A DNA stretch of 64,000 bases from Bradyrhizobium sp. MOS003. GTDB lineage: Bacteria > Pseudomonadota > Alphaproteobacteria > Rhizobiales > Xanthobacteraceae. Below the pieces are notes generated by a model, which had not been told where the DNA came from, did no database searches, and saw only the letters and a program-made list of their open reading frames with translations. This document shows positions 26,455 through 34,856 of the stretch, piece by piece. Each line of letters begins with the position of its first letter. The first letter of the stretch is position 1. The position numbers were made by a program, and so were the translations under genes. The stretch lies in NCBI RefSeq assembly GCF_003020125.1, contig NZ_PYFW01000006.1:186001-250000 (forward strand), in the 5' to 3' direction.

Positions 26455-26725
26455 CCGCGGGGCTCCTAAGACTACGAGGCACTGGGGTTCCTGCGTAGTC
26501 AACGTTATCAGGCTTTTCAACCGGAAAGCACGCGCGCGATTTGTGGCAAATGCCGCGAAAACGCCGCGGTCACGCCGAAACTATGCATCTGAAGGATGCG
26601 TCGATGTGCTAGATCGATGCAGAGTTGCAGTCAGTGCAAGCCGCAATTGCGTTGAGACGCTGTCCAACAACGAATCCGGCCGGACCAGGCATCGACCTGT
26701 CCAAACTGACCAGGGCGCGGAAACT
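26455..26725. other. intergenic stretch with no recognised gene
   Basis: About 270 bp between the start of the Crp-type gene and the end of the small membrane-protein gene. I see only a short inverted repeat (GCATC-TGAAG-GATGC near 26584-26598) and no coding frame with a ribosome site. It presumably holds the promoter of the Crp-type gene. Confidence 0.4.
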
Positions 26726-26854
26726 TCAGCGCTTGGAATCAGGATCGAGCCGGCGTGAACTGGTTTGCCGGTCGGCCCAAGCCAAGGTCGCGGCAAATAC
26801 GACGAAGATCGCGACGACGATAACAGTCACCAGCAGCGCGTCAGCAGGCATCAT
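26726..26854 (-). CDS. small single-helix membrane protein under a FixK/FNR box
   Basis: This is a 42-residue reading frame on the minus strand. Two consecutive ATGs (26854, 26851) follow a GGGAGGGG ribosome site. The product begins MMPADALLV, has one strongly hydrophobic helix (about 7-25) and a short basic tail ending DPDSKR. A perfect TTGAT-N4-ATCAA box is centred 55 nt upstream of the start, with an AT-rich -10 (ATAAT) where expected. The features resemble small respiratory-chain or transporter accessory subunits, but no family is recognised. The ribosome site, helix and box together make this a real gene. Confidence 0.72.
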   Translation of the reverse strand: MMPADALLVTVIVVAIFVVFAATLAWADRQTSSRRLDPDSKR

Positions 26855-26902
26855 CCCCTCCCGGAAGTTTTGGGCATTATTTGCCGCGGCTGGCCGGCGT
26901 CA

Positions 26903-26916
26903 TTGATCGGGATCAA
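26903..26916. promoter_or_regulatory. FixK/FNR box (TTGAT-N4-ATCAA)
   Basis: TTGATCGGGATCAA is a perfect dyad. Its centre is 55 nt from the start of the small membrane protein (26854) on the minus strand. A class II position (-41.5) would put the transcript start near 26868, with ATAAT-like -10 sequence at about 26875-26881. Confidence 0.85.
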
Positions 26917-26942
26917 AAACGTCAGGGGGGCCGAACGAAATA

Positions 26943-27656
26943 TCAGGCTGCGGCCATCGCCTCGGCACGGGCAGGATCCAGCAGGCTGATGCCGCCGTGA
27001 ATGATCTCGATCACGCCCTGACGCTCCAGCTTGGTGAACGTGCGGCTGACGGTTTCGATGGTCAGGCCGAGATAGTCGGCGATGTCCTGACGGCTCATCG
27101 GAAGCGGGACCGTGTCGGGCGGCCCCTTGGGCGTGACCAGCCGATCGCGCCAGCCGAGCAGAAAGGTCGCGACCTTCTCATCAGCCGAGCGGCGACCGAG
27201 CAGGACCATGTGGTCGCGGGCCTGGCTCAATTCACGGATGGCCAGCTCGTTGATCCGCTTGAGCAGGTGCGGCCGGTCTTCGATGAAACGGCCGAAGGCC
27301 GCTTTGGCGAACTGACACACGGTGACGACGCCGATCGCATCGGCCGAAAAATTGTGCCGGCCGGAGATGTTCATCCCCAGGAAATCGCCGGGCAAGGCAA
27401 AACCGACGATCTGCCTCCGGCCGTCGGGCAGCAGCTTGTACAGCCGCATGACGCCTTCGAGGACGTTGTAGAACGAGGTGGTGATGTCCTCCTCGGAGAA
27501 CACGGTATCGCCGGAGTCGAAATGAACCCGGCGTCCGAGATGCTCGAATTCCCTGAGTTCAGCCGTATTCAGCGACGAACAAACCGCCGCTCCGCGTACG
27601 GCACAATCGCTGCAAAAATGCCCGTTCGGCTCAATCGTGACCACGGAAGGCTTCAT
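26943..27656 (-). CDS. FNR-type oxygen-sensing transcriptional regulator (FnrN/FixK1-like)
   Basis: The protein has 237 residues from the ATG at 27656 (GGGAGCGG upstream). The N-terminus has Cys15, Cys18 and Cys26 ('HFCSDCAVRGAAVC'), and a fourth Cys lies in 'GVVTVCQFAKAAFGRF' at the place of the FNR central cysteine, so a [4Fe-4S] cluster is expected. The cNMP-like barrel (about 35-140) is followed by a dimer helix and the HTH 'MSRQDIADYLGLTIETVSRTFTKLE', whose ExxSR contacts suit a TTGA half-site. Its own promoter carries a TTGA-N6-TCAA box (27739), so auto- or FixK control is likely. It is the probable local reader of the boxes in this island, beside the genome's FixK. Confidence 0.9.
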   Translation of the reverse strand: MKPSVVTIEPNGHFCSDCAVRGAAVCSSLNTAELREFEHLGRRVHFDSGDTVFSEEDITTSFYNVLEGVMRLYKLLPDGRRQIVGFALPGDFLGMNISGRHNFSADAIGVVTVCQFAKAAFGRFIEDRPHLLKRINELAIRELSQARDHMVLLGRRSADEKVATFLLGWRDRLVTPKGPPDTVPLPMSRQDIADYLGLTIETVSRTFTKLERQGVIEIIHGGISLLDPARAEAMAAA

Positions 27657-27738
27657 CCACCGCTCCCAGCGTCGGTCAGCTCTGCCCCCGGCCGAGTCCA
27701 CCTCGCGGGTGCATTTTACTGCACTGCGCCAAAGCCAA

Positions 27739-27752
27739 TTGACAGAGATCAA
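27739..27752. promoter_or_regulatory. FixK/FNR box shared by fnr-like and cytochrome c genes
   Basis: TTGACAGAGATCAA lies between the divergent genes. Toward the cytochrome gene a -41.5 position gives a start near 27787 with TATTCT (27774-27779) as -10. Toward the regulator it gives a start near 27704 with TAAAAT (27713-27718, minus strand) as -10. One box can therefore serve both promoters. Confidence 0.85.
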
Positions 27753-27809
27753 ATTTGAGTGGCATCCCCGTCATATTCTGCTTCCATAGTTCGAGGGGAT
27801 TCCCTTTCA

Positions 27810-28127
27810 ATGCTGCAAAGCGCCTTACGTCACGGCCTGATTGGGCTGCTGCTGACCACACCTGCGCTGGCGGCTCCGACTGCCGAGCAGCGTGGCAAGG
27901 CCTTTGCGCGAGCCAATTGCGCAAATTGTCACGCGATCGACCGCGTCTCGCGTAGCCCGCGCGAGGGCGCGCCGCCGCTGCGCAATCTGCACCGGCGTTA
28001 TCCGATCGAAACCCTTGGTGAGGCCCTGGCTGAAGGAATCTATACCGGCCACGCCGACATGCCGGCCTTCGAGCTCAGTCCGGACCAGATCCACGATCTT
28101 CTGTCCTACCTGAAGACGCTGGAATAG
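27810..28127 (+). CDS. small c-type cytochrome
   Basis: The protein has 105 residues from the ATG at 27810, preceded by GAGGGGAT; the frame extends upstream but without a start signal. A signal peptide (about 1-22, ending ALAAP) precedes a single haem site 'CANCH' and an axial Met in 'HADMPAFELSPDQIHDLLSYLKTLE'. It is a class I monohaem cytochrome, periplasmic, probably donating electrons to a terminal oxidase or reductase. Its FixK/FNR box puts it in the low-oxygen regulon. Confidence 0.92.
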   Translation: MLQSALRHGLIGLLLTTPALAAPTAEQRGKAFARANCANCHAIDRVSRSPREGAPPLRNLHRRYPIETLGEALAEGIYTGHADMPAFELSPDQIHDLLSYLKTLE

Positions 28128-28133
28128 ACGGCG

Positions 28134-29237
28134 TCACACCGCCTGCACGGTCCACCCGATCAGCTCCCTGGCGATGCGGGCGAAGGCCGCATCGAAGGCG
28201 GCAACCGCGGCGGCCGGCTCGACCTGGTCGAGCTTTTCGCTGCTCTCGACCAGTCGCGATGCCACCACCTTGCCGTTCTTGTCGACGATCCGCGCCGACA
28301 GTCCGATCTCGACCCGTGTCTCGCCCTCCGTGGCGATCCGGAAACTGCGGATATCGATCAGGAGTTGGTAATCCGTCTGACCGAGATCGCTCATGCGCAG
28401 CGGAGCGTGCGTGATATCGTAGTTCTCGAAGCTGTCGATCAGGCGCGCCTGCACCAATTTCGGAATGCTGTCGGCCCAGAGGAAGTCGGCAAAGCCCGGC
28501 CGGTCCCCGACGGGCGCGAACAGCATGCGCTGGGTCTGCAGCATCGCGACCCCGCTCGGCTCGGGAATGGCCAGTGACGCGGAAAGCGTCTTGCCGGCCG
28601 GCCCGAGGCTCTGCGGCGTGTGCAGGTCGTAGGTGATCTTCTGCGCGGGAGCGCCGCCGCCGGTCATCTTCTCCAGGCCCGCCAGAATGCCGTCGAGCTT
28701 GCCCGTGTTGCGCGCGAGACCGTCGGAGAACGTCTTGAAATTCGCGATGGTGTCCTTCAGCGGGCCGGAATTGTCCTGGAGCACCGTGTCGACCCGCCGC
28801 AGCGCATCGCGCGCCGCCTGCGTCATGCTCTGGCCGGCGCCGGCCTCCGCGATCAAGGTCAAGGGCTCGCCGGTCTTGGCGACGATCACGCCGCCCTCCA
28901 ACGTCACCACCGGCACACCGGTCAGGCCCTGGAATTCGAGACCGACCTTGGTGTCGGAACGCACCGGTGTGGCGGTCGCAACCGAAATCGTCGCATTGAC
29001 GAAACGCGGGTTATCGGGTGCGAGCCCCAGCTGGGTCACCTCGCCGACACGGATGCCGTTGAACAGGACGCCGGCGCCGACCAGCAGGCCTGGGACCGAA
29101 CCCTGGAATTGCACATGATAATTCGTGCGGGGCCCGATGCCGCCGGTGTTGTTCAACCAATAGACGAAGCCGAACACCGCGAGGATCGCGGCCAGCACGA
29201 AACTGCCGATCAGCACGTAGGGAGCGCGGGTTTCCAT
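28134..29237 (-). CDS. MlaD-type MCE protein fused to an ABC-transport auxiliary (PqiC-like) domain
   Basis: The protein has 367 residues from the ATG at 29237. One N-terminal membrane helix (about 7-28) anchors an MCE domain (about 39-120, 'VLFNGIRVGEVTQLGL'). A helical linker (135-192, amphipathic) follows, and the C-terminal part (about 200-360) matches the ABC-type transport auxiliary lipoprotein family ('ITYDLHTP', 'LAIPEPSGVAMLQTQRMLFAP', 'WADSIPKLVQARLIDSFENYD'). Normally that domain is a separate lipoprotein; here it has no lipobox and is joined to the MCE subunit. It carries lipid between the membranes together with the ATPase and permease encoded just upstream (3-bp gap). Confidence 0.88.
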   Translation of the reverse strand: METRAPYVLIGSFVLAAILAVFGFVYWLNNTGGIGPRTNYHVQFQGSVPGLLVGAGVLFNGIRVGEVTQLGLAPDNPRFVNATISVATATPVRSDTKVGLEFQGLTGVPVVTLEGGVIVAKTGEPLTLIAEAGAGQSMTQAARDALRRVDTVLQDNSGPLKDTIANFKTFSDGLARNTGKLDGILAGLEKMTGGGAPAQKITYDLHTPQSLGPAGKTLSASLAIPEPSGVAMLQTQRMLFAPVGDRPGFADFLWADSIPKLVQARLIDSFENYDITHAPLRMSDLGQTDYQLLIDIRSFRIATEGETRVEIGLSARIVDKNGKVVASRLVESSEKLDQVEPAAAVAAFDAAFARIARELIGWTVQAV

Positions 29238-29240
29238 GTC

Positions 29241-30014
29241 TCATCTCATCTCGTGTTGCAGCATCTGCGAGCGCTTGCCGTGGAAATAAGCGCGCACCCA
29301 GGGATGCTCGGATTGCAGCAATTCGCGCATCGGGCCGATCGCCACGATCTTGCCGTCGGCGAGCGCGGCGACGCGGTCGCAGACCGTGGTCAGGCTCGCA
29401 AGGTCGTGGGTCACCATGAACACGGTCAGACCCAGCGTCTTTTGCAGCGTCTTGATCAGCACGTCGAAATCGCCGGCGGCGATCGGATCGAGGCCCGAGG
29501 TCGGCTCGTCCAGGAACAGGATCGGCGGATCGAGCGCGAGCGCGCGCGCCAGCGCCACGCGCTTGGTCATGCCGCCCGACAGCTCCGCCGGGTATTTGTC
29601 GGCGTCCTGGGCGCGCAGACCGACCATCTCCAGCTTGGCGATCGCGATCTCGTCCATCAGCTCCTGCGACAGAACGAGATTTTCGCGCAGGGGAAACTGG
29701 ACGTTCTGGCGGACCGTCAGCGAGGAGAACAGCGCGCCCTGCTGGAATAAAATACCCCATGTCGTGGCAGCGCCGCGGCCGTGGCCGCCGGTGGGCTGCC
29801 CCATGACTTCGATGGTCCCGCCTTGGCGCGGGATGAGGCCGATGATGGTGCGCATCAGCACCGACTTGCCGCCGCCGGACGCGCCCACCAGCCCGAGGAT
29901 CTCGCCGCGGCGGACGTCGAGCGACAGATGGTCGAGCACAGTCTGGCGGCCGAAGCCGACCACGAGGTCACGGACGCGGATCGCGAACTGGTCCTGCGAT
30001 ACGTCCATCGTCAC
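29241..30014 (-). CDS. ABC transporter ATP-binding protein (MlaF-like)
   Basis: The protein has 257 residues. Walker A is 'GASGGGKSVLMR' , the signature is 'LSGGMTKRVALARALA' and Walker B is 'ILFLDEPTSG', followed by 'VTHDLAS'. The Mla/Ttg2A-type ATPase order and length are normal. It starts 4 bp inside the permease gene (overlap 30011-30014) and is followed by the MCE gene. It powers phospholipid (or other lipid) movement through the permease. Confidence 0.93.
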   Translation of the reverse strand: MTMDVSQDQFAIRVRDLVVGFGRQTVLDHLSLDVRRGEILGLVGASGGGKSVLMRTIIGLIPRQGGTIEVMGQPTGGHGRGAATTWGILFQQGALFSSLTVRQNVQFPLRENLVLSQELMDEIAIAKLEMVGLRAQDADKYPAELSGGMTKRVALARALALDPPILFLDEPTSGLDPIAAGDFDVLIKTLQKTLGLTVFMVTHDLASLTTVCDRVAALADGKIVAIGPMRELLQSEHPWVRAYFHGKRSQMLQHEMR

Positions 30015-31147
30015 ATTCCGATCGAGGCGAAGAAGATCGCAAACAGGCCGTCGAGCACGATCACCAGGAAGATCGACTTCACCACCGACGTCGTGGTCTG
30101 CCGGCCGAGCGATTCCGCGCTGCCCTTGACGCGCAGTCCCTCGCTACAGGCCACGATCCCGATCACAAGCGCCATGAACGGCGCCTTCAGGATGCCCACC
30201 TCGAAATGGGTGACGGAGATGGCCTCGTGCAGACGCGCGATGTAGATCGCCGGGCCCATGTCGCCGTAGAACTGCGCGACGAGACCGCCGCCATAGAGCG
30301 CGGCAATCGATCCGATGAAGGTAAGGATCGGCAGCGCAATGACTAGCGCCGCAACACGCGGCAGGATCAGCACGTCGACGGGATCGAGCCCCATGGTGGA
30401 CAGCGCGTCGATTTCCTCGCGCATCTTCATCGAGCCGAGTTCGGCGGTGTAGGCGCTTCCCGACCGGCCCGCGACCATGATGGCGACGATCAGCACGCCG
30501 AGCTCGCGTAGCACCAGGATGCCGACCATGTCGACGGTGTAGGACTCCGCGCCGAACCTGCGGAAATGGAAGAAGCCCTGCTGCGCGATGATGGCGCCGA
30601 TCAGGAAAGTGATCAGCGCGACGATGGGGATCGCCTGCCAGCCGATGCGATAGAGCTGATAGATCAGCGATGTCAGCCGCAGCGAACGCGGCCGGCGCAG
30701 CACGCCGATCACGGACATGAACAATGCGCCGAGCATCTGCAGGAAGGCCGTGATGTCTTCCCGCGCACCGGCCGTTGCCTTGCCGAGGTCGCCCAGCCTC
30801 GCCAGCACCGGATTGGGCGCAGCGACCGGGACGGGTGTGTGGCGATTGACCTGGCGCACCTCGTCGAGCAGCCCGCTGAAATGATCGGCGACGCCGACGA
30901 ATTCGGCCGACCTGCCCGATGTTGCGGCCCTGCGCGACAGTTTTTCCAGGACCCAGGCACCGAGCGTGTCGAGCGCGCTGACGCCCGACATGTCCAGGGT
31001 GACGACGCGCGAGCGATCGACGTCTGCACCGACCGACCGGGACAATGTCTCGAGCGTGACCACATTCGCGGCGGTCCAGGGCCCTTCGGGACGCAAGTTC
31101 AGCGCGTCGCCGGACGGCGTCGCGAGCAACAGCGGTTCGTGGTTCAC
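30011..31147 (-). CDS. MlaE-type ABC permease with N-terminal STAS domain
   Basis: The protein has 378 residues. The GTG at 31147 is chosen because AGGTGG lies a few bases upstream; a TTG at 31168 is in frame but poorly supported. Residues 1-110 form a STAS-like domain ('RSRVVTLDMSGVSALDTLGAWVLE'), then MlaE helices with 'LIGAIIAQQGFFHFRRFGAESYTVDMVGILVLRELGVLIVAIMVAGRSGSAYTAELGSMK'. Standalone MlaB-type STAS proteins are normally separate; here it is fused, as in other alphaproteobacterial members. It is the first gene of the three-gene Mla-like operon, under a FixK/FNR box at 31217. Confidence 0.92.
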   Translation of the reverse strand: MNHEPLLLATPSGDALNLRPEGPWTAANVVTLETLSRSVGADVDRSRVVTLDMSGVSALDTLGAWVLEKLSRRAATSGRSAEFVGVADHFSGLLDEVRQVNRHTPVPVAAPNPVLARLGDLGKATAGAREDITAFLQMLGALFMSVIGVLRRPRSLRLTSLIYQLYRIGWQAIPIVALITFLIGAIIAQQGFFHFRRFGAESYTVDMVGILVLRELGVLIVAIMVAGRSGSAYTAELGSMKMREEIDALSTMGLDPVDVLILPRVAALVIALPILTFIGSIAALYGGGLVAQFYGDMGPAIYIARLHEAISVTHFEVGILKAPFMALVIGIVACSEGLRVKGSAESLGRQTTTSVVKSIFLVIVLDGLFAIFFASIGM

Positions 31148-31216
31148 GCTTCCACCTCGTCGGGACAATCGGTCCCCATTCAGACGGCACTTCTAGGCCA
31201 GCATATGGCGGCCGGC

Positions 31217-31230
31217 TTGACCTGTCTCAA
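31217..31230. promoter_or_regulatory. FixK/FNR box facing the Mla-like operon
   Basis: TTGACCTGTCTCAA keeps the TTGA-N6-TCAA frame. Its centre is 76 nt from the permease start at 31147; a -41.5 site gives a transcript start near 31182 with TAGAAG as a possible -10 (minus strand, 31190-31195). The right half (CTCAA) is one base off the strongest consensus. Confidence 0.68.
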
Positions 31231-31251
31231 GACCCCGATCGCGACCGCAGC

Positions 31252-31265
31252 TTGAGGCAAATCAA
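31252..31265. promoter_or_regulatory. FixK/FNR box facing the DUF883-like gene
   Basis: TTGAGGCAAATCAA is centred 64 nt upstream of the start at 31323, giving a transcript start near 31300 if bound at -41.5. The left half (TTGAG) departs from the consensus by one base. It lies 35 bp from the box facing the other way. Confidence 0.72.
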
Positions 31266-31322
31266 GCACGATTGCACGGCCGGGCTCTAGGCTTGCTTCC
31301 ATTCAACGGGGATATCAAGTCC

Positions 31323-31598
31323 ATGTTCGACAGTGACAGGATGAGCGAAGAATTGCGGGAGCTGAAGGTCGATGTCACACGCTTGCTGAGCACCGCGGGT
31401 GAGGAGATGTTCGAGAGCTCGAAGGACCGCGCCGAGGCGCTCGCCGATCAGATCAGGGCCGCGCTGACCGAACTCGGCGAGACCGTGGACGAGGAGCAGG
31501 CACAGCTTCAGGGCATCATTGCGGACCGTCCGATCACATCGCTCGCCTCCGCCTTCGCGCTCGGCGTCGTTGTCGGCTTCATGCTGAGGAGACACTAG
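31323..31598 (+). CDS. DUF883 (ElaB/YqjD-like) membrane-anchored protein
   Basis: The protein has 91 residues from the ATG at 31323 (MFDSDRMSEEL). A charged, helical N-terminal region (about 1-65, heptad-like 'LADQIRAALTELGETVDEEQAQ') is followed by a C-terminal hydrophobic helix ending GFMLRRH. This is the DUF883/ElaB pattern of C-tail-anchored inner-membrane proteins, some of which bind ribosomes in stationary phase. The gene runs directly into the holin-like gene (adjacent start). A FixK/FNR box upstream suggests induction at low oxygen. Confidence 0.82.
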   Translation: MFDSDRMSEELRELKVDVTRLLSTAGEEMFESSKDRAEALADQIRAALTELGETVDEEQAQLQGIIADRPITSLASAFALGVVVGFMLRRH

Positions 31599-32084
31599 GT
31601 GAATACCGAGAATGTGGTCAAACATCTGCGCGCGTTGTGGCGCACCGACAGGATCATCGCGGACATCAGGCTGCGTCATCTGCTTGTCGGCCTCGGCTTG
31701 CGTGCCTTTGCGGCGCTGATCGCGGCGTTCGGGCTCTTGATGCTGGAGCTGTCTGCCTATTTCGCGCTGGTGCAGATCTGGAGTGCGATTGCCGCGGCCG
31801 CCATCCTCGGCGCCGTCAATTTCGCCATCGCAGCCGCTCTCTTCGCGATCGCCGGCCGCGCTCCGTCAGGCCGCGACATCGAGCTTGCCAACGAAATTCA
31901 CGACTCCTCGATCGAAGCTCTTCAGCTCGAGGCGCGCGCGTTCCAGGCCCAAGTGTCAGGCGCGGTGCATCATCCGCTCAGCACGATCGTGCCGGTGCTG
32001 GTACCGTTGATCGCGATCATCATCAGAAATCTGCGGACGTCGGCGGGCAAATCCGCCGCAACGCCGACTGAAGCCGAATCCTGA
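31599..32084 (+). CDS. phage-holin-like (DUF1469) membrane protein
   Basis: The protein has 161 residues from a GTG at 31599 that immediately follows the previous stop. Two to three hydrophobic helices are visible ('FAALIAAFGLLMLELSAYFALV', 'SAIAAAAILGAVNFAIAAALFAIA', and one near 131-145), with a polar stretch between. The DUF1469 family is usually annotated as holin-like but is widely chromosomal and often paired with DUF883. Its function is unknown; the pairing suggests a membrane-stress or envelope role. Confidence 0.78.
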   Translation: MNTENVVKHLRALWRTDRIIADIRLRHLLVGLGLRAFAALIAAFGLLMLELSAYFALVQIWSAIAAAAILGAVNFAIAAALFAIAGRAPSGRDIELANEIHDSSIEALQLEARAFQAQVSGAVHHPLSTIVPVLVPLIAIIIRNLRTSAGKSAATPTEAES

Positions 32085-32096
32085 GGCGCGGGTCAC

Positions 32097-34790
32097 TCAG
32101 AGCTTCAGCTTGACGTCGCAGATGTCGGGTTCGGTCGGATCCGGCTTCACTTCGAAGCCGAGGTGCCGGCACATCTCCAGCATCACGGTGTTCTCCTTGA
32201 GAACGTCGCCCGAGATGACTTTCAGCCCTTCCGACTTGGCGTAGTTGATGATGAGCTGCATGAGCGCCCAGCCGAGCCCCCTGCCCTTGAGATCGGACCG
32301 CAGCAGGATCGCGTATTCGCCGCTCTCGTAGATCGAATCCGAGTGGAGCCGGACCACACCGACCATTTCGCCGGTGGCCTCATCGAAGGCGATGAAGGCC
32401 ATTGCCCGCGCATAGTCGAGCTGGGTCAGGCGCGCGATGAACTCGTGGGTAAACTCCTTCATCGGCGCGAAGAAGCGCAGGCGAAGGTCGTGCGGGGTGA
32501 CGTGACGCAGGAATTCGTGGATGGTCGGCTCGTCCTCGGGGCGCATAGGACGAACGAAGATGCGCCAGTCGTCCTTGAGCTTGAGGCGGCGCTCCCATTG
32601 TGACGGATAGGCGCGAACGGCGAAATTGGCGGGGCCCGAACCGACGAACTTCCGTTGCGGCGGCCCGACCGCGACGCGGGCATCGACCGCGGTCACGCCG
32701 GTTTCGTCCGCCAGCAGCGGATTGATGTCGAATTCGCGGATCTCGGGAATGTCGGCCGACATCTGCGCCAGCTTGACCAGCACCATGGCGACGGCGTCTT
32801 GCTTGACCGCCGGCACGTCACGATAGGCCTTCAGCAGCCGGGACACGCGCGTGCGGTCGATCAGGTCGCGAGCGAGCTGCAAATCCAGCGGCGGCAGCGC
32901 CAGCGCCTTGTCGTTGATGATCTCCACCGCCGTGCCGCCGCGACCGAACACGACGACCGTGCCGAAAGTCGGATCGTCAGCGAGGCCCAGGATCAGCTCG
33001 CGCGCTTTTGCCTTGACGACCATCGCCTGGACGATGACACCGCCGATACGCGCCTCGGGACGCAGCTTCTTCGCCCGCGCGAGAATGTTCGCGGCAGCCC
33101 CTCGTACGGCTTCAGGCGTGGTCAGGTTGAGAACGACGCCGCCGACATCGGATTTGTGGGTGATGTCCCGCGACATGATCTTCAGCACGACGGTGCCGCC
33201 CTGTGCGAAGATTTCCTTCGCACAGGCCACCGCCTGCTCGACATCGGCCGCCGCATAGGTCGGCACCATCGCGATGTCGTAGGCTTCGAGCAGGTTTTTG
33301 ATCTCGACGGGCTCGAGCCACTCACGACCGTCCGCGATCGCTGCGGTGACGATCTGTTTCGCCCCCCGGGCATCCGGAACGAACGTGTCGGGCATCGCGG
33401 GGGGAACCTGGCTCAACTCCTCCACCACTTCGCGGTGCCGGACCAGATACATGAAGCCGCGGACGGCATCGTCCTCGGTCGGGTAGTTCGGCACACCGGC
33501 GCTGGAGAGTGCCTGAATGATGTGCTGATCGGCTCCGACCCAGGCTGCCAATACCGGCTTTGCCCAGCTACGGTGCTCCTTTCGATATTTGCCGACGAGC
33601 TCCGTCACGGTCGTGGCGATCTCCGCCGCCGAGGCGATCGCCGTTTGCACGTTGAGGACCAGGACCGCGTCATTGTCGCGATCGGCCAGCAGCACCTCCA
33701 GCGCCGCCGCGTAACGCGAGGCGTCGGCATCTCCCACGATGTCGACGGGATTTGCACCGGACCAGGTCGGCGGCAGAACCGCATCGAGCGCCTTGCGCAC
33801 CTCCGCAGAGATGGTCGCCGGAATTCCGCCGAGTTCGACCAATCGATCGACGGCGAGCACGCCGATGCCGCCACCGTTTGTAAGGATGGCCAGACGCTTT
33901 CCCGTCGGCGATTCGACGCGGCCGAGCGTCTCGGCACAATCGAACAGCTCACGCAGGTCGGAGACCCGCAACACACCCGCGCGGCGGAACGCCGCGTCAT
34001 AGACCGCGTCGGCGCCGGCGAGCGCGCCAGTATGCGTGGCGGCGGCTTTCGCGCCCTGCGCCATGCGGCCGGATTTCACCACGACGACAGGCTTCACGCG
34101 CGCGGCGGCACGCGCCGCCGACATGAACTTGCGCGCGTCCTTGATGGATTCAATGTAGAGCAGGATCGCACGGGTCTTGTGATCCATCGCGAAATAGTCG
34201 AGCAGATCGGCGATATCGACATCGATCTGATCGCCGATGGAGACGATCCCGGAAAAGCCGACGCCGCGCTGCGCCGCCCAGTCGACCATGCCGGCAGCGA
34301 TCGCGCCCGATTGCGAGATCAGCGCGAGGCTGCCCGCCTCCGGCATGTGCGCGGCAAAGCTGGCATTCAGGTTGACCCCGGGCATCATGATGCCGAGGCA
34401 GTTCGGCCCGATCAGCCGCATGCCGTATTTGCGGGCGGCTGCGATTGCAGCCTCGTAGAGAGATCCCGGTCCTTGGCCGAGCCCGGCCGAGACGATCAGC
34501 GCGCCCGCCGATCCACGACGCCCGGCCTGGTCGATGATATCAGGAATCTCGCGCGCCGGTGCCGTGATGACCACGAGTTCGGGCACGAAGTCCAGGCCGT
34601 CCAGGCTTTTCACCGCGGCGACGCCGCCGATTTCGGCATGGCGTGGATTGACGAGGCCGAACTGCCCCTTGAACCCGGACTTGTGAATATTCTCTAGGAC
34701 CGCGCGTCCAACGGAGACCGGACGAGCGCTCGCACCGACGAGCGCAACTGAACGCGGCGCCAGCAGATGGTTGAGACGATATGTAGACAT
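32097..34790 (-). CDS. bifunctional ADP-forming acetate-CoA ligase/GNAT acetyltransferase (Pat-like)
   Basis: The protein has 897 residues from the ATG at 34790. Order: CoA-binding domain (about 1-130, 'SVALVGASARPVSVGRAVLENI'), succinyl-CoA-ligase-like domain with the phospho-His region 'AATHTGALAGADA' (His253), ATP-grasp (about 470-690, 'KIMSRDITHKSDVGGVVLNL'), and a C-terminal GNAT domain (about 730-890, 'LLRSDLKGRGLGWALMQLIINYA'). It matches protein acetyltransferases such as Pat/YfiQ, which acetylate and inactivate AMP-forming acyl-CoA synthetases. It lies 66 bp after the universal stress gene and probably shares its FixK/FNR promoter. Confidence 0.92.
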   Translation of the reverse strand: MSTYRLNHLLAPRSVALVGASARPVSVGRAVLENIHKSGFKGQFGLVNPRHAEIGGVAAVKSLDGLDFVPELVVITAPAREIPDIIDQAGRRGSAGALIVSAGLGQGPGSLYEAAIAAARKYGMRLIGPNCLGIMMPGVNLNASFAAHMPEAGSLALISQSGAIAAGMVDWAAQRGVGFSGIVSIGDQIDVDIADLLDYFAMDHKTRAILLYIESIKDARKFMSAARAAARVKPVVVVKSGRMAQGAKAAATHTGALAGADAVYDAAFRRAGVLRVSDLRELFDCAETLGRVESPTGKRLAILTNGGGIGVLAVDRLVELGGIPATISAEVRKALDAVLPPTWSGANPVDIVGDADASRYAAALEVLLADRDNDAVLVLNVQTAIASAAEIATTVTELVGKYRKEHRSWAKPVLAAWVGADQHIIQALSSAGVPNYPTEDDAVRGFMYLVRHREVVEELSQVPPAMPDTFVPDARGAKQIVTAAIADGREWLEPVEIKNLLEAYDIAMVPTYAAADVEQAVACAKEIFAQGGTVVLKIMSRDITHKSDVGGVVLNLTTPEAVRGAAANILARAKKLRPEARIGGVIVQAMVVKAKARELILGLADDPTFGTVVVFGRGGTAVEIINDKALALPPLDLQLARDLIDRTRVSRLLKAYRDVPAVKQDAVAMVLVKLAQMSADIPEIREFDINPLLADETGVTAVDARVAVGPPQRKFVGSGPANFAVRAYPSQWERRLKLKDDWRIFVRPMRPEDEPTIHEFLRHVTPHDLRLRFFAPMKEFTHEFIARLTQLDYARAMAFIAFDEATGEMVGVVRLHSDSIYESGEYAILLRSDLKGRGLGWALMQLIINYAKSEGLKVISGDVLKENTVMLEMCRHLGFEVKPDPTEPDICDVKLKL

Positions 34791-34856
34791 GAAGGCAAAT
34801 GCGCCGGGTCAGCGGCGGCTCCGATGGTTGGCGATCAGGCCGGGAAAATGACGAGC

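Noticed and set aside
32655..34697. Long open frame on the plus strand (680 codons)
   Set aside because: It is antisense to the ADP-forming CoA ligase/GNAT gene, which has complete domains; the antisense product is Arg/His/Asp-rich without any family motif. A shadow of high GC coding.
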